From assembly GCF_002236805.1 (NCBI RefSeq), contig NZ_NIQA01000004.1, positions 186,001-250,000 of the forward strand: a stretch of 64,000 nt of DNA, given 5' to 3'. The notes beneath the pieces were generated by a model, which ran no database searches, was not told where the DNA came from, and saw nothing but the letters and a program-made list of their open reading frames with translations. Made by a program: the position numbers and the translations under genes. The stretch's first letter is position 1, and every line of letters begins with the position of its first letter. This document shows, one piece after another, positions 43,342 to 54,840 of this stretch. This stretch comes from Pusillimonas sp. T2 (GTDB taxonomy: Bacteria; Pseudomonadota; Gammaproteobacteria; Burkholderiales; Burkholderiaceae_B).

Positions 43342-44109
43342 ATGTCCGATCAATCTATAGATACCTCTGCGGTGCCCGAACGTGCCCATGCCGGCGCGGC
43401 GTACAGCCCGTTGTATCAACAGATTAAAGGTTTGTTGCTTCAAAGCCTCGATCGGGGTGAATGGAAGCCCGGCGAAGTCATCCCCAGCGAATTCGAGCTC
43501 GCGGCACGCTTTAATGTTAGCCAAGGCACCGTGCGCAAGGCAATCGACGAACTCGCAGCCGACAATCTGCTTATTCGGCGTCAGGGTAAGGGCACGTTTG
43601 TGGCGACCCACAACGAAGCCAAGGTACGGTTCCGTTTTTTACGTCTTACGCCCGACGACGGCCAGCCCTCGGCGTCAAACAGTCAACTTATCGACTGCCG
43701 CCGGGTCAAGGCGCCCGCCGATGTCGCGCGTCTTCTCGATCTGGCGTCATCCGAAAGTGCAGTCAATGTCCGGCGCATGTTGTCTTTCGATGACGAACCC
43801 ACCATCCTCGACGACATCTGGTTGCCCGGCTCGGTGTTCAAAGGGCTTACCACCGAGTCCCTGACCCGCTATCGGGGGCCGTTGTACGCCTTTTTCGAGT
43901 CCGAGTACGGGGTCAGCATGGTTAGGGCCGAAGAAAAAATCAAGGCGGTGGCCGCCACCGCAGCTCAGGCTGAGCTGTTGCAGGTGGCCCCCGAAAGTCC
44001 GCTCTTGCAGGTCGAGCGGGTGTCGTTTACGTATGGCGATCGCCCCATGGAGTTGCGTCGCGGGCTATACGTTACAAACCGGTTCCATTACCGGAACTCA
44101 CTGAACTAG
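43342..44109 (+). CDS. GntR-family (HutC/UTRA subfamily) transcriptional regulator of the TCA region
   Basis: A 255-residue regulator. Residues about 25-90 form the GntR winged helix (PLYQQIKGLLLQSLDRGEW, ELAARFNVSQGTVRKAIDEL, RRQGKGTFVATH). Residues about 110-250 form a UTRA effector domain with LDDIWLPGSVFKGL and ERVSFTYGDRPMELRRGLY. ATG 43342 was chosen over an in-frame TTG three codons upstream. It sits between the divergent mdh-acnB unit and sdhC, reading into the sdh operon after 92 bp, so it probably responds to a carboxylic acid or sugar phosphate and controls TCA genes. That target is inferred from position. Confidence 0.85.
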   Translation: MSDQSIDTSAVPERAHAGAAYSPLYQQIKGLLLQSLDRGEWKPGEVIPSEFELAARFNVSQGTVRKAIDELAADNLLIRRQGKGTFVATHNEAKVRFRFLRLTPDDGQPSASNSQLIDCRRVKAPADVARLLDLASSESAVNVRRMLSFDDEPTILDDIWLPGSVFKGLTTESLTRYRGPLYAFFESEYGVSMVRAEEKIKAVAATAAQAELLQVAPESPLLQVERVSFTYGDRPMELRRGLYVTNRFHYRNSLN

Positions 44110-44120
44110 GTTTTTTTCAA

Positions 44121-44148
44121 CCGATTTGATCCGCCTTGCGGAAATCGG
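44121..44148 (+). other. Hairpin in the gntR-sdhC gap
   Basis: CCGATTT (44121-44127) and AAATCGG (44142-44148) form an outer stem. CCGC (44131-44134) and GCGG (44138-44141) form an inner stem. No T-run follows on the plus strand. It may separate regulator and sdh messages. A weak promoter-like TTGCGG and TAATAG pair (44135-44163) overlaps it. Confidence 0.35.
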
Positions 44149-44201
44149 CGAAAATACTAATAGCGTTTTGCAATATTTTGTTTGTTAACCTCGAGGCCAT
44201 C

Positions 44202-44615
44202 ATGTCCGATTCAGCTTCCAAGCCGCGTCCGCAGTTTCGCAATATCAGCGTTCCGCAGATCTTAAGCTACCGTCTTCCCTTGGCGGGAAAATCGTCAATT
44301 CTGCACCGTGTCAGCGGCGCATTGCTGTTTCTCTGTCTTCCGCTTGTTCTGGTGCCGCTGTTCGCGCTTAGCGTCACGTCGCCCGACAGTTTCGCGTCTA
44401 TTCAGGGCTGGGTGGCCAACCCAATCGTAAAACTCATTTTGCTTGCGCTTATCTGGGGTTATTTGCACCACTTCTGTGCTGGCATCCGCTACCTGATTCT
44501 TGACCTGCATATTGGCATGGACAAGGTCTCTGCTCAAAAAAGCGCCGGCGTTGTTTTTGGGGTCAGCCTAGCGCTAACACTGGTTTTTGGTCTTAAATTG
44601 TTTGGGGTTTGGTAA
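44202..44615 (+). CDS. sdhC: Succinate dehydrogenase cytochrome b556 subunit
   Basis: A 137-residue membrane anchor with three helices. SYRLPLAGKSSILHRVSGALLF carries the SxxHRxSG quinone-site motif, and GYLHHFCAGIRYLILDLH carries the heme b histidine region. I chose ATG 44202, since residues encoded upstream from 44136 do not resemble SdhC. The stop shares bases with the sdhD start (TAATG). Confidence 0.93.
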   Translation: MSDSASKPRPQFRNISVPQILSYRLPLAGKSSILHRVSGALLFLCLPLVLVPLFALSVTSPDSFASIQGWVANPIVKLILLALIWGYLHHFCAGIRYLILDLHIGMDKVSAQKSAGVVFGVSLALTLVFGLKLFGVW

Positions 44616-44998
44616 TGGCTACTAAAGAACGCGTAGGCGCAAAGCGCCTGGTCGTTGGTGCGCACTACGGCACCTTTGACTTCATCGTTCAGCGTTGCAC
44701 GGCCGTCATTATGGCGATCTACACGCTGGTTCTCTTTTTCGGGGTTCTGTTTACTTCCGACATGAGCTTCGAAAGCTGGCAAAACCTGTTCACCTTCACC
44801 GTGGGCGTCATCCCGGTAGGGCAGTTGCTGGCGACGCTGGCTTTCTTCTCGCTGGCATGGCATGCCTGGATCGGTGTGCGCGACATCTGGATGGATTACG
44901 TCAAGCCTGCAGGCGTTCGTCTGCTGTTGCAAGTGCTGACCTTGCTCTGGCTTGCGGGTTCAATTATTTATTTCGCTAAAGTTCTCTGGAGTTTATAA
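44615..44998 (+). CDS. sdhD: Succinate dehydrogenase membrane anchor subunit
   Basis: A 127-residue protein with three hydrophobic helices. RLVVGAHYGTFDFIVQRCTAVIMAIYTLVLFF and LAWHAWIGVRDIWMDYVKP are SdhD blocks, and the His of AWHAWIG is the second axial heme ligand position. The ATG overlaps the last base of the sdhC stop. With SdhC it anchors the complex and forms the ubiquinone site. Confidence 0.93.
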   Translation: MATKERVGAKRLVVGAHYGTFDFIVQRCTAVIMAIYTLVLFFGVLFTSDMSFESWQNLFTFTVGVIPVGQLLATLAFFSLAWHAWIGVRDIWMDYVKPAGVRLLLQVLTLLWLAGSIIYFAKVLWSL

Positions 44999-45001
44999 GC
45001 C

Positions 45002-46780
45002 GTGGCTGCTGTCAAAAATTCCTTACCTCGCCGCAAGTTCGATGTTGTGGTCGTAGGCGCCGGCGGGGCCGGCATGCGTTGCTCTTTGCAACTGGCGCAG
45101 GCGGGCTTGTCGGTCGCCGTCTTGTCCAAAGTGTTTCCTACCCGTTCGCACACTGTAGCCGCTCAGGGTGGCGTTAGTGCAGCGCTGGGTAACATGAGCG
45201 AAGACAACTGGTACTGGCACATGTACGACACCGTTAAAGGGTCTGACTGGCTGGGTGACCAAGACGCCATCGAATTCATGTGCCGTGAAGCGCCGTCCGC
45301 CGTTTACGAGCTCGAACACTTCGGTATGCCGTTCGACCGTAACCCCGATGGCACCATTTATCAGCGTCCGTTCGGTGGTCACACTGCCAATTTCGGCGAA
45401 AAGCCCGTTCAGCGCGCCTGTGCCGCAGCCGACCGTACGGGTCACGCCATGTTGCATACGCTGTATCAGCGTAACGTTTCCGCTCGCACCCAGTTCTTCG
45501 TCGAATGGATGGCCCTCGATTTGCTGCGCAATGACGACGGCGATGTCGTCGGTGTTACTGCACTCGAAATGGAAACCGGCGAAGTCTACATCCTTGAAGC
45601 CAAGACAACAGTGTTGGCAACCGGCGGTGCAGGCCGTATCTGGGCAGCGTCCACCAACGCCTTCATCAATACCGGCGACGGTTTGGGTATGGCCGCGCGT
45701 GCGGGTATTGCGTTGCAAGACATGGAGTTCTGGCAGTTCCACCCCACCGGCGTGGCCGGTGCCGGCGTACTCATCACTGAAGGTGTGCGCGGCGAGGGCG
45801 GTATCTTGCTGAACAAAGATGGCGAGCGCTTTATGGAGCGCTACGCACCTACGCTGAAAGATCTGGCCCCGCGCGATTTCGTTTCTCGCTCGATGGACCA
45901 GGAAATCAAAGAAGGTCGTGGCTGCGGCCCCAACGGTGACCACGTGCTGCTTAAGCTCGATCACCTGGGCGCCGACGTCATCAACAAGCGTCTGCCGTCC
46001 ATTCGCGAAATCGCGATCAAGTTCGGAAACGTCGACCCCATCAAAGAGCCTATTCCTGTTGTGCCCACCATCCATTATCAAATGGGCGGTATTCCGGCTA
46101 ACTATCATGGCCAGGTTGTCGACTTCAAGAACGGCGAAACCAAAGTGGTTAACGGTTTGTATGCCATCGGCGAATGTGCGGCTGTTTCGGTGCACGGCGC
46201 CAACCGCCTGGGTACAAACTCGCTGCTCGACCTCATCGTTTTTGGTCGCGCCGCCGGCAAGCACATTGTCGAGTCGCACCTCGAGCGTCAACTGTCGCAC
46301 CAACCTCTGCCTCAGTCGTCCGTCGATTACTCCCTCGACCGCCTCAACAAGCTCGAAAGCCGCACTTCGGGTGTCAAGGCGCAAGAAGTGGGCAACGCAA
46401 TTCGCACCGGTATGCAAACGCACTGTGGCGTTTTCCGTACCCTCGAACTGCTCAATAAAGGCGTCGACGTCATCGAAAGCCTGGCACCTCAGGTCGAAGA
46501 AATCTACTTCAAAGACAAGTCCAAAGTATTCAATACCGCGCGTATCGAAGCCCTTGAATTGTCCAACATGATCGAAGTCGCGCGCGCCACCATCAAGTCG
46601 GCCGCAAGTCGTACCGAAAGTCGTGGCGCTCACGCCCTCGACGATCACCCCAATCGCGACGACGAAAACTGGTTGCGCCACACTCTCTGGTATTCAGAAG
46701 GCGGCCGTCTCGACTACAAGCCGGTTCAAATGAAACCGCTGACCGTCGACAGCTTCCCACCCAAAGCACGGACCTTCTAA
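45002..46780 (+). CDS. sdhA: Succinate dehydrogenase flavoprotein subunit
   Basis: A 592-residue flavoprotein starting at GTG 45002, 3 bp after sdh[23 protein letters not shown] binds [17 protein letters not shown] contains His50, the site of covalent flavin attachment. [22 protein letters not shown] and [22 protein letters not shown] are substrate and FAD-site blocks. It oxidises succinate to fumarate and passes electrons to SdhB. Confidence 0.97.
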   Translation: MAAVKNSLPRRKFDVVVVGAGGAGMRCSLQLAQAGLSVAVLSKVFPTRSHTVAAQGGVSAALGNMSEDNWYWHMYDTVKGSDWLGDQDAIEFMCREAPSAVYELEHFGMPFDRNPDGTIYQRPFGGHTANFGEKPVQRACAAADRTGHAMLHTLYQRNVSARTQFFVEWMALDLLRNDDGDVVGVTALEMETGEVYILEAKTTVLATGGAGRIWAASTNAFINTGDGLGMAARAGIALQDMEFWQFHPTGVAGAGVLITEGVRGEGGILLNKDGERFMERYAPTLKDLAPRDFVSRSMDQEIKEGRGCGPNGDHVLLKLDHLGADVINKRLPSIREIAIKFGNVDPIKEPIPVVPTIHYQMGGIPANYHGQVVDFKNGETKVVNGLYAIGECAAVSVHGANRLGTNSLLDLIVFGRAAGKHIVESHLERQLSHQPLPQSSVDYSLDRLNKLESRTSGVKAQEVGNAIRTGMQTHCGVFRTLELLNKGVDVIESLAPQVEEIYFKDKSKVFNTARIEALELSNMIEVARATIKSAASRTESRGAHALDDHPNRDDENWLRHTLWYSEGGRLDYKPVQMKPLTVDSFPPKARTF

Positions 46781-46792
46781 GCAGGAACTGAA

Positions 46793-47509
46793 ATGAGCCA
46801 AAAACGTATCGTTAAGTTTGAAATCTACCGCTACGATCCTGACAAGGACGAGCGTCCGTACATGCAAAAGCTCGAAGTCGAGCTGCAGCCGACCGACAAA
46901 ATGTTGCTCGACGCGCTGGTGCGCATCAAGAACGATGTTGACGACAGTCTGGCTATCCGTCGTTCGTGCCGCGAGGGTGTTTGCGGTTCCGATGCCATGA
47001 ACATCAATGGCAAGAACGGTCTGGCTTGCACGACCAACCTGCGCGAACTGTCCGAGCCTATCGTTCTGCGTCCGCTGCCTGGTTTGCCTGTGGTGCGCGA
47101 CCTGATCGTCGACATGACCCAGTTCTTCAACCAGTACCATTCGGTCAAGCCGTTCCTCATCAACGACACACCGCCGCCCGAGCGCGAGCGTTTGCAGTCG
47201 CCCGAGGCGCGTGAAGAAATCGACGGTCTGTACGAGTGCATTCTGTGCGCATGTTGCTCGACATCGTGCCCGTCTTTCTGGTGGAACCCCGACAAGTTCG
47301 TTGGTCCCGCTGGCTTGCTTCAGGCCTATCGCTTTATCGCCGACTCGCGCGACGAAGCCACCGCCGAGCGTCTCGACAATCTCGAAGACCCATACCGTCT
47401 GTTCCGTTGCCACACCATCATGAACTGTACAGACGTCTGTCCTAAGGGGCTGAACCCCTCGAAGGCGATTGGCAAAATCAAAGAACTGCTGGTTCGGCGC
47501 AGTATCTAA
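46793..47509 (+). CDS. sdhB: Succinate dehydrogenase iron-sulfur subunit
   Basis: A 238-residue protein with three clusters. [21 protein letters not shown] holds the 2Fe-2S ligands, and [28 protein letters not shown] and [21 protein letters not shown] hold the 4Fe-4S and 3Fe-4S ligands. It starts 12 bp after sdhA. It carries electrons from FAD to ubiquinone. Confidence 0.97.
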   Translation: MSQKRIVKFEIYRYDPDKDERPYMQKLEVELQPTDKMLLDALVRIKNDVDDSLAIRRSCREGVCGSDAMNINGKNGLACTTNLRELSEPIVLRPLPGLPVVRDLIVDMTQFFNQYHSVKPFLINDTPPPERERLQSPEAREEIDGLYECILCACCSTSCPSFWWNPDKFVGPAGLLQAYRFIADSRDEATAERLDNLEDPYRLFRCHTIMNCTDVCPKGLNPSKAIGKIKELLVRRSI

Positions 47510-47520
47510 GTGCTGCACTC

Positions 47521-47781
47521 ATGAGCACTCTGACCGAACTTGAGCGTGCCCGTCTGCGTTGGCGGGCACGCCGTGGTCTGTTGGAAAACGATTTGATCAT
47601 CACGAATTTTCTGGATCAATACGAAACCCAACTTACCGATACTGATGTTGTCGCCTTAACCCAATTATTCGAGATGGGTGACAACGAATTGCTCGACGTT
47701 TTGTTGGGCCGCAAGTCGCTAGAGGGGGTGTACGATACGCCCGATATTCAGCGGCTGGTTGAGCAAATGCGAGCGCTGTAA
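47521..47781 (+). CDS. sdhE: Succinate dehydrogenase assembly factor SdhE
   Basis: An 86-residue all-helical protein of the SdhE/YgfY (DUF339) family. The conserved RARRGLLENDLIITNF segment contains the RGxxE-like surface needed for flavinylation of SdhA, here RRGLLEND. DNELLDVLLGRKS is the later family block. It lies 11 bp after sdhB and 17 bp before gltA, which supports co-expression with its target. Confidence 0.93.
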   Translation: MSTLTELERARLRWRARRGLLENDLIITNFLDQYETQLTDTDVVALTQLFEMGDNELLDVLLGRKSLEGVYDTPDIQRLVEQMRAL

Positions 47782-47798
47782 ATTTTTGAGGAAGAAAG

Positions 47799-49097
47799 AT
47801 GCAACTGTCAGATAAAAAAGCAACCCTATCGTTTTCGGACGGTAGCGCATCGGTTGATTTCCCGGTGTACAAAGGCTCGATCGGCCCAGACGTCATCGAC
47901 ATTCGCAAGCTGTACGGCCAAACCGGCATGTTCACGTATGACCCGGGTTTCTTGTCGACCGCTTCTTGCGAGTCGGCCATTACCTACATCGACGGCGACA
48001 AAGGCCAGTTGCTGTACCGTGGTTACCCCATTGATCAGCTCGCTCAAAACAACGACTTTCTCGACGTCTGCTACCTGATTCTTAACGGTGAGTTGCCTAG
48101 CGCCGAGCAGAAGCTTCAGTTTGACAGCGAAGTCACCAACCACACCATGGTGCACGAACAGTTGGCCACTTTCATCAGTGGCTTCAGCCGCGATGCACAC
48201 CCAATGGCCATGCTGACCGCCGCCGTTGGCGCTTTGTCTGCGTTCTACCACGACGCTACCGACATTACCAACGCCGAGCACCGTCGTCTGTCGGCGATCC
48301 GTCTGATCGCGAAGATGCCGACGCTGGTGGCCATGGTCTACAAGTACTCGTTGGGTCAGCCGTACATTTATCCCCGCAACGACTTGTCGTACACCGGCAA
48401 CTTCCTGCGCATGATGTTCGCTAATCCTTGCGAAGACTACAAAGTTAACGACGTCGTCGAGCGCGCGCTTGACCGCATCTTCATCTTGCACGCCGACCAC
48501 GAGCAAAACGCCTCTACTTCTACGGTGCGTTTGTGCGGTTCGTCGGGCACCAATCCGTTTGCGGCCATTTCGGCGGGTATTGCCTGCTTGTGGGGCCCCG
48601 CGCACGGCGGCGCCAATGAAGCTTGCCTGCAGATGCTTGAAAACCTTCAGGCCAACGGCGGTGTTGCCAAAGTTGGCGAGTTCATGGAAAAGGTCAAAGA
48701 CAAAACATCGGGCGTTCGTCTGATGGGTTTCGGCCACCGCGTATACAAGAACTACGACCCACGCGCCAAGCTCATGCAAGAAACTTGCAAAGAAGTGTTG
48801 TCGGCATTGGGTCTCGAAAACGATCCGTTGTTCAAGCTGGCCATGGAACTCGAGCGTATTGCCCTCGAAGATCCTTACTTCGTCGATCGCAAGCTGTACC
48901 CGAACGTCGACTTCTACTCGGGTATTGTTCAGCGCGCTATTGGCATCCCCACACCGTTGTTCACCGGCATTTTCGCCCTGGCACGTACAGTGGGCTGGAT
49001 CTCCCAGTGGGACGAAATGATTTCCGATCCAGATTACAAGATCGGCCGTCCGCGTCAGCTTTATACAGGCTCACCAGTTCGCGATATCAAGCGTTAA
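47799..49097 (+). CDS. gltA: Citrate synthase (type II)
   Basis: A 432-residue type II (hexameric, Gram-negative) citrate synthase. [73 protein letters not shown] (catalytic His) and [14 protein letters not shown] (catalytic His and Arg) are diagnostic, and the catalytic Asp lies in the last quarter. It condenses oxaloacetate with acetyl-CoA. It is the last gene of the sdh operon and ends in a strong terminator. Confidence 0.97.
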   Translation: MQLSDKKATLSFSDGSASVDFPVYKGSIGPDVIDIRKLYGQTGMFTYDPGFLSTASCESAITYIDGDKGQLLYRGYPIDQLAQNNDFLDVCYLILNGELPSAEQKLQFDSEVTNHTMVHEQLATFISGFSRDAHPMAMLTAAVGALSAFYHDATDITNAEHRRLSAIRLIAKMPTLVAMVYKYSLGQPYIYPRNDLSYTGNFLRMMFANPCEDYKVNDVVERALDRIFILHADHEQNASTSTVRLCGSSGTNPFAAISAGIACLWGPAHGGANEACLQMLENLQANGGVAKVGEFMEKVKDKTSGVRLMGFGHRVYKNYDPRAKLMQETCKEVLSALGLENDPLFKLAMELERIALEDPYFVDRKLYPNVDFYSGIVQRAIGIPTPLFTGIFALARTVGWISQWDEMISDPDYKIGRPRQLYTGSPVRDIKR

Positions 49098-49112
49098 TTG
49101 GTTCAGTGGTCG

Positions 49113-49140
49113 TAAAAAAACCGCCTTCGGGCGGTTTTTT
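49113..49140. terminator. Rho-independent terminator after gltA
   Basis: AAAAAAACCGCC (49113-49124), loop TTCG, GGCGGTTTTTTT (49129-49140) begins 16 bp past the gltA stop. The A and T tracts make it usable on both strands. Confidence 0.95.
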
Positions 49141-49235
49141 TATGGGCCTCCATGTCTTGACGTTGCACGCTGCCGGCCGATGGGTGCCTTTTGCGTATAA
49201 AAATCACTGGTTGCCAGAGCCCGCCGGCATATAAA

Positions 49236-49264
49236 AAAGCCCCGCTTGTGACAAGCGGGGCTTT
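49236..49264 (-). terminator. Rho-independent terminator after maeB
   Basis: A stem of AAAGCCCCGCTTGT pairs with ACAAGCGGGGCTTT around a single G (49236-49264). On the minus strand it is followed by further T residues, giving a U-run. It lies about 50 bp past the maeB stop. Another GC-rich hairpin (CCTGCG/CGCAGG) sits between them. Confidence 0.85.
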
Positions 49265-49313
49265 GGACTGGGGCCTGCGGCGCGCGCAGGCGCGCTAGGC
49301 CAATACAACGCGC

Positions 49314-51617
49314 TTATTTGCTGCTGGCGCGTTGCTGTGCTTCTTGCTGAGCATCGACTACGGCCAGGGCCGTCATGTTAACGATACGGCGAACGGTCGC
49401 GCTTGGCGTCAGGATATGAACCGGACGTGCCGCGCCCAGCAGTACCGGGCCCATAGACACCCCGTTGCTGCCAGTCATTTTGAGCATGTTGTACGTGATG
49501 TTGCCTGCATCGAGGTTTGGCATGATCAGCAGGTTTGCCGGCCCTTTCAGGGGTGAGTCGGGATATGCGCGCAAGCGGATCTTTTCGGACAGCGCCGAAT
49601 CTGCATGCATTTCGCCGTCGACTTCAAGGTGTGGTGCACGTTCGTTGACCAGTTGACGTGCACGTGCCATCTTGCGCGACGATTCGGTAGAGCGGCTGCC
49701 AAAGTTGGAGTGCGATAGCAGTGCAACTTTGGGCACGACACCAAAGCGCAATATTTCTTCGGCCGCTTGGATCGTCATGTCGGCGATTTCTTCGGCGCTG
49801 GGGTTCTCATTGACGTGGGTATCGCAGATGAACAGCGTTTGGTCTGGCAGCATCAGTACGTTCATGGCAGCAAACGTTTGCACGCCTTCTTTCAGCCCGA
49901 TGACTTCTTGTACATACTTAAGCTGATTGTCGAACTTGCTGGCTACACCGCAGATAAGGGCGTCGGCATCGCCGCGCTGCAACAGCATCGAACCGATGAG
50001 CGTGTTGTGTTTGCGCACCATGGCCTTGGCGATTTCGGGTGTGACGCCGTTGCGGCCTTGCAGCTTGTAATAGCCGCTCCAGGTTTCGTTGAAACGATCA
50101 TCGTCTTCTGGGTTGACCAGTTCGATGTTCTGACCCGGGATCAGGCGCAAGCCAAATTTCTTGACGCGCATTTCGATTACAGCGGGGCGGCCAATAAGAA
50201 TCGGCTTGGCGATGTTTTCGTCGACGACCGTTTGAACCGCACGCAGTACGCGTTCATCTTCGCCATCGGCATAAATTACGCGCATAGGCGTATTTTTGGC
50301 CTGCATGAACAGCGGGCGCATGAGCTGGCCGGTGTGGTAGACCAGGCCCATCAGGCGCTGGCGGTAGGCTTCGATGTCTTCAATTGGGCGCGTGGCCACG
50401 CCTGACGCCACAGCCGCTTCGGCGACGGCCGGTGCGATCTTGATGATAAGGCGCGGGTCGAAGGGCTTGGGAATAATGTAGTCAGGCCCGAAAGACAAGT
50501 CTTGCCCGGCGTAGGCCATGGCAACTTCGTCGTTTTGTTCGGCTTCGGCGAGCTCGGCGATGGCCTTCACGCAGGCCAGCTTCATTTCTTCGTTAATAAC
50601 GGTTGCGCCGACGTCTAAAGCCCCGCGGAAAATGAACGGGAAGCACAGTACGTTATTGACCTGGTTGGGGTAATCGGAACGACCAGTGGCGATGATCGCG
50701 TCGGGGCGAGCGGCCTTGGCGACTTCGGGGCGAATTTCCGGTTCGGGGTTTGCCAGCGCCAGAATAAGGGGCTTGTCGGCCATGGTTTTGACCATGTCGG
50801 CGGTCAGTACGCCGGGTGCAGAACAGCCCAGGAATACGTCAGCGTCTATGCAAACGTCTGCCAGGGTACGGGCCTCTGTCTTTTGCGCGTACTCGGCTTT
50901 GGTCGGCTCCATGTTGGCTTCGCGGCCTTCCCAAATCACGCCGCGTGAATCGACGACAAAAATGTTTTTGCGTGGGATGCCCAGGCTGACCAAGAGGTTA
51001 AGGCATGCGATGGCTGCCGCACCTGCGCCCGAACACACCAGCTTGACGGAATCGAGTGCTTTGCCAACGACCTTCAAGCCGTTCAGGATAGCGGCCGCCG
51101 AAATAATGGCTGTGCCGTGCTGGTCGTCGTGGAAAACGGGGATCTTCATGCGCTCGCGCAGCTTCTTTTCAATGTAGAAGCACTCGGGCGCCTTGATGTC
51201 TTCGAGGTTGATGCCGCCCAGGGTGGGCTCGAGCGCGGCGATGATATCGACCAGTTTGTCCGGGTCCAGCTCGTTGAGCTCGATGTCGAAAACGTCGATG
51301 CCCGCAAATTTCTTGAACAGGCAGCCTTTACCTTCCATGACGGGTTTGGCCGCCAATGGGCCGATGTTGCCCAGCCCCAATACAGCAGTACCGTTGGTGA
51401 CAACACCCACCAAATTAGAGCGCGATGTGTATTTCGCAGCGGCTTCTTCGCCGCCTTCGTAAATGGCCATACTGGCCACTGCAACACCCGGAGAATACGC
51501 CAGCGAGAGGTCGTCTTGGTTGGCCAGTGTTTTAGTTGGCGTTACCGAAATCTTACCGGGAGTAGGGTAAGCGTGGTAATCGAGGGCCATTTTTGAGAGG
51601 TCCGCCTTGGCGTCCAT
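49314..51617 (-). CDS. maeB: NADP-dependent malic enzyme (malic plus PTA-like domain)
   Basis: A 767-residue two-domain enzyme. Residues about 1-430 are the malic domain, with [59 protein letters not shown] and the NADP site [17 protein letters not shown]. Residues about 435-767 form the phosphotransacetylase-like domain ([39 protein letters not shown]), which is regulatory in MaeB. It decarboxylates malate to pyruvate and makes NADPH. ATG 51617 has AGGAGC upstream, and an extension to 51728 is not conserved. Confidence 0.95.
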   Translation of the reverse strand: MDAKADLSKMALDYHAYPTPGKISVTPTKTLANQDDLSLAYSPGVAVASMAIYEGGEEAAAKYTSRSNLVGVVTNGTAVLGLGNIGPLAAKPVMEGKGCLFKKFAGIDVFDIELNELDPDKLVDIIAALEPTLGGINLEDIKAPECFYIEKKLRERMKIPVFHDDQHGTAIISAAAILNGLKVVGKALDSVKLVCSGAGAAAIACLNLLVSLGIPRKNIFVVDSRGVIWEGREANMEPTKAEYAQKTEARTLADVCIDADVFLGCSAPGVLTADMVKTMADKPLILALANPEPEIRPEVAKAARPDAIIATGRSDYPNQVNNVLCFPFIFRGALDVGATVINEEMKLACVKAIAELAEAEQNDEVAMAYAGQDLSFGPDYIIPKPFDPRLIIKIAPAVAEAAVASGVATRPIEDIEAYRQRLMGLVYHTGQLMRPLFMQAKNTPMRVIYADGEDERVLRAVQTVVDENIAKPILIGRPAVIEMRVKKFGLRLIPGQNIELVNPEDDDRFNETWSGYYKLQGRNGVTPEIAKAMVRKHNTLIGSMLLQRGDADALICGVASKFDNQLKYVQEVIGLKEGVQTFAAMNVLMLPDQTLFICDTHVNENPSAEEIADMTIQAAEEILRFGVVPKVALLSHSNFGSRSTESSRKMARARQLVNERAPHLEVDGEMHADSALSEKIRLRAYPDSPLKGPANLLIMPNLDAGNITYNMLKMTGSNGVSMGPVLLGAARPVHILTPSATVRRIVNMTALAVVDAQQEAQQRASSK

Positions 51618-51766
51618 AAGGTACTGCTCCTGAAATTGTACGAGTAAAAGAAACGTAAAAAATACACCATTAGCGCGATGTCTGCATCTCGTCGCCCCGG
51701 TTTTGCGCCGGGTGTCAGTAAAAATCAACGTCTGGTTTTCAAAATGCCCGTGTTTCGGGCCTCGCG

Positions 51767-51796
51767 GTTACATCCGCAGGTGTTTGTGGTTATACT
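51767..51796 (+). promoter_or_regulatory. Candidate promoter of sucAB-lpd
   Basis: GTTACA (51767-51772) and TATACT (51791-51796) are spaced by 18 bp, giving four of six and five of six consensus matches. The start near 51803 would leave a leader of about 130 nt. Confidence 0.45.
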
Positions 51797-51899
51797 AACT
51801 TCAATACGGCTACTCAAGGCGTCGTACTGTTGCCTTCTGCCCCCGCTATCCGCTAACCGGTCTGGCCGTGTCGCGGAAGGTTGTCCCCCCTGCATCAAA

Positions 51900-51914
51900 C
51901 GAGTGAAGCACTCG
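51900..51914 (+). promoter_or_regulatory. Hairpin beside the sucA ribosome-binding site
   Basis: CGAGTG (51900-51905), loop AAG, CACTCG (51909-51914) is a perfect stem. It ends 2 nt before the AAGG Shine-Dalgarno sequence at 51917-51920, so it could affect ribosome access to sucA. Confidence 0.4.
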
Positions 51915-51932
51915 GTAAGGTGAAGCGAACAC

Positions 51933-54809
51933 ATGTCATCACAATCAGAGTCCCTTTCAAATTCCTACCTTTTTGGTAGTAACGCCCCTTACGTAGAAGA
52001 ACTCTACGAATCCTACCTCGACAATCCCGGCTCAGTTTCCGACGAATGGCGCGCCTACTTCGACCAGTTGCAGCATCTGCCTGCCACCGACGGTAAAGAA
52101 GTCACCCGCGACCAGGCCCATGCGCCTATCATTCAGTCGTTTGCCGAGCGTGCCAAAGCCAACGCGTTCCTTACCGTTCGTGCTCAGCAGCCCGATTTGT
52201 CGGTAGCCAGCAAGCAGGTTTATGTTCAATCTCTGATCGCTGCGTACCGTACTCTTGGTTCGCGCTTCGCCGAACTCGACCCGCTCAAGCGTCACGATCG
52301 CCCGGTTATCCCCGAGCTCGATCCTTCGTTCTATGGCCTGACCGAAGCTGACCTTGACCAGGTGTATTCAGCCACCAACACATATTTCACCAAGTCCGAG
52401 ACCATGACGCTGCGCGACATGCTCAAGGCCTTGCGCGACACTTATTGTCGCACCATCGGCGCCGAGTTCATGCACATGTCCGATCCGGCCGCCAAGCGCT
52501 GGATCCAGGAACGCCTGGAATCGTCTTTCGGCGTGCCTTTGTACTCGCCCGAACGTAAGCGTCACATCCTTAAACAAATCACCGAAGCCGAAGGCCTCGA
52601 ACGCTTCCTGCATACCAAATATGTGGGTCAAAAGCGCTTCTCCCTCGAGGGGGGTGAAAGCTTCATCGCCTCTATGGACGAGGTCGTTAACCACGCCGGC
52701 GAAAACGGCGTTCAGGAAATCGTTGTGGGCATGGCTCACCGCGGCCGCCTGAACATGCTGGTTAACATCATGGGCAAAATGCCCGGCGACCTTTTCGCCG
52801 AGTTCGAAGGTAAGTACGCTCAAACCCTTACCGACGGCGACGTCAAGTATCACAACGGTTTCTCTAGCGATTTGTCCACCCGTGGTGGTCCGGTTCACCT
52901 GTCGCTGGCGTTCAACCCGTCGCACCTCGAAATCGTCAACCCCGTGGTCGAGGGCAGCGCACGCGCACGCCAAGACCGTCGCGGCGATACCGAAGGCGCA
53001 CAAGTGTTGCCCGTGCTGGTACACGGCGACGCGGCTTTCGCCGGCCAGGGCGTCGTCATGGAAACTCTTAACATGGCGCAAACCCGCGGTTACGGTACCG
53101 GCGGCACGCTGCACATTGTTATCAATAACCAAATCGGCTTCACCACGTCCGACCCGCGCGACTCGCGTTCTACGTTGTACTGCACCGACGTCGTCAAAAT
53201 GATCGAAGCGCCGGTGTTCCACGTTAACGGCGACGACCCCGAAGCGGTTGTCTACGTTACCGAATTGGCCCTTGACTACCGTCGTCAGTTCAAGCACGAC
53301 GTTGTCATCGACATCGTTTGCTTCCGCAAACTGGGTCACAACGAGCAAGACACGCCGTCCCTGACACAACCCTTGATGTACAAGCGCATTGGTCAGCATC
53401 CCGGCACACGTAAGCTCTACGCCGACAAGCTCGTCGCACAGGGCGTGCTGTCCGAAGAAGAGGTCGATGGTCTGGTCAAAGAGTACCGTCAGCTCATGGA
53501 AGACGGCCAACGTACTGTCGAGCCAGTCCTGACCGACTACAAAAACAAGTACGCGACCGACTGGACGCCGTTCCTGAACGCCAAATGGACAGACCATGCC
53601 GACACCGGCGTACCTTTGGCTGAACTTACCCGTATCGGCGAGCGTATCACCCAGGTCCCTGAAGGTTTCACCGTTCATACGCTGGTCAACAAGCTGCTCA
53701 ACGACCGTCTTAAAATGGCGCGCGGCGAAGCCCCCCTCGACTGGGGTATGGGCGAGCACCTGGCGTTTGCCACGCTGGTGTCGTCGGGCTACACCATTCG
53801 TATTACGGGTCAAGACGCCGGCCGCGGTACCTTTACACACCGCCATGCCGTACTGCACGACCAGAAGCGCGAGCGCTGGGACGACGGTTCGTACATTCCG
53901 CTGCAAAACGTCTCCGAAAACCAGGCGCCTTTCACTGTTATCGACTCGGTACTGTCCGAAGAGGCCGTGCTAGGTTTCGAATACGGTTACGCGTCGGCCG
54001 AGCCCAACACACTGACCATCTGGGAAGCCCAGTTCGGCGACTTCGTCAACGGTGCGCAGGTTGTTATCGACCAGTTCATCTCGTCGGGCGAAGCCAAGTG
54101 GGGCCGTCAGTGCGGTCTGACACTCATGTTGCCTCACGGCTACGAAGGTCAGGGCCCAGAGCACTCATCGGCTCGCATCGAGCGCTTCTTGCAGCTTTGT
54201 GCCGACAACAACATTCAGGCCGTTCAGCCGACCAACGCGTCACAGATTTTCCACGTGCTGCGTCGTCAGATGATCCGTCCTTTCCGCAAGCCGTTGGTGA
54301 TCTTCACGCCCAAGTCGTTGTTGCGTAACAAAGACGCCACGTCGCCGCTGTCCGATCTGGCCACAGGTACATTCCTGCCCGTTATCGGTGAAACAAACGC
54401 CGACATCGATCCGGCCAACGTCAAGCGCGTTCTGGTTTGTTCGGGCAAGGTGTACTACGACCTGGCCAACGCCCGTGCCGAGCGTGAGCGTTCCGATGTC
54501 GCGATTGTGCGTATCGAACAGCTCTATCCGTTTGCTCACAAGGCATTCCAGGCCGAGCTGCAAAAGTACAGCAATGCCAAAGAAATCATCTGGGTACAAG
54601 ACGAGCCTCAAAACCAGGGGCCATGGTTCTATATCCAGCATCACCTGTACGAGAACATGGTCGAAGGTCAGCGTCTGGGTTATGCCGGTCGTCCTGCTTC
54701 TGCCTCACCGGCGGTTGGCTATTTGGCCAAGCACCAAGAGCAGCAAAAGGCACTGATCGAACAGGCGTTTGCCGAAAAATTCAAGGGCGTGTCCCAGTCG
54801 TCCAAGTAA
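51933..54809 (+). CDS. sucA: 2-oxoglutarate dehydrogenase E1 component
   Basis: A 958-residue thiamine-diphosphate enzyme. [26 protein letters not shown] is the N-terminal E2-binding segment. [35 protein letters not shown] and [21 protein letters not shown] contain the cofactor ligands, the last with the GDD-type metal motif. [17 protein letters not shown] and [25 protein letters not shown] follow. It decarboxylates 2-oxoglutarate and loads the succinyl group onto SucB. Confidence 0.97.
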   Translation: MSSQSESLSNSYLFGSNAPYVEELYESYLDNPGSVSDEWRAYFDQLQHLPATDGKEVTRDQAHAPIIQSFAERAKANAFLTVRAQQPDLSVASKQVYVQSLIAAYRTLGSRFAELDPLKRHDRPVIPELDPSFYGLTEADLDQVYSATNTYFTKSETMTLRDMLKALRDTYCRTIGAEFMHMSDPAAKRWIQERLESSFGVPLYSPERKRHILKQITEAEGLERFLHTKYVGQKRFSLEGGESFIASMDEVVNHAGENGVQEIVVGMAHRGRLNMLVNIMGKMPGDLFAEFEGKYAQTLTDGDVKYHNGFSSDLSTRGGPVHLSLAFNPSHLEIVNPVVEGSARARQDRRGDTEGAQVLPVLVHGDAAFAGQGVVMETLNMAQTRGYGTGGTLHIVINNQIGFTTSDPRDSRSTLYCTDVVKMIEAPVFHVNGDDPEAVVYVTELALDYRRQFKHDVVIDIVCFRKLGHNEQDTPSLTQPLMYKRIGQHPGTRKLYADKLVAQGVLSEEEVDGLVKEYRQLMEDGQRTVEPVLTDYKNKYATDWTPFLNAKWTDHADTGVPLAELTRIGERITQVPEGFTVHTLVNKLLNDRLKMARGEAPLDWGMGEHLAFATLVSSGYTIRITGQDAGRGTFTHRHAVLHDQKRERWDDGSYIPLQNVSENQAPFTVIDSVLSEEAVLGFEYGYASAEPNTLTIWEAQFGDFVNGAQVVIDQFISSGEAKWGRQCGLTLMLPHGYEGQGPEHSSARIERFLQLCADNNIQAVQPTNASQIFHVLRRQMIRPFRKPLVIFTPKSLLRNKDATSPLSDLATGTFLPVIGETNADIDPANVKRVLVCSGKVYYDLANARAERERSDVAIVRIEQLYPFAHKAFQAELQKYSNAKEIIWVQDEPQNQGPWFYIQHHLYENMVEGQRLGYAGRPASASPAVGYLAKHQEQQKALIEQAFAEKFKGVSQSSK

Positions 54810-54840
54810 AGAACACACTACATTACGGAAAATATCTATC

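Larger units (their letters stand above)
51618..51932. other. Divergent maeB/sucA intergenic region
   Basis: This 315-bp gap holds no gene. Visible elements are a possible sucA promoter (51767-51796), a leader hairpin next to the sucA ribosome site (51900-51914), and two short GC hairpins near 51700 and 51750. On the minus strand TACAAT close to the maeB start may be its -10 box, without a clear -35 box. Confidence 0.45.

Noticed and set aside
45023-46681. 552-codon open frame opposite sdhA
   Set aside because: It is antisense to a complete SdhA. Low-complexity His/Val/Asp pattern typical of shadow frames.
52368-53906. 512-codon open frame opposite sucA
   Set aside because: It is antisense to a complete SucA, with no start signals or domain.
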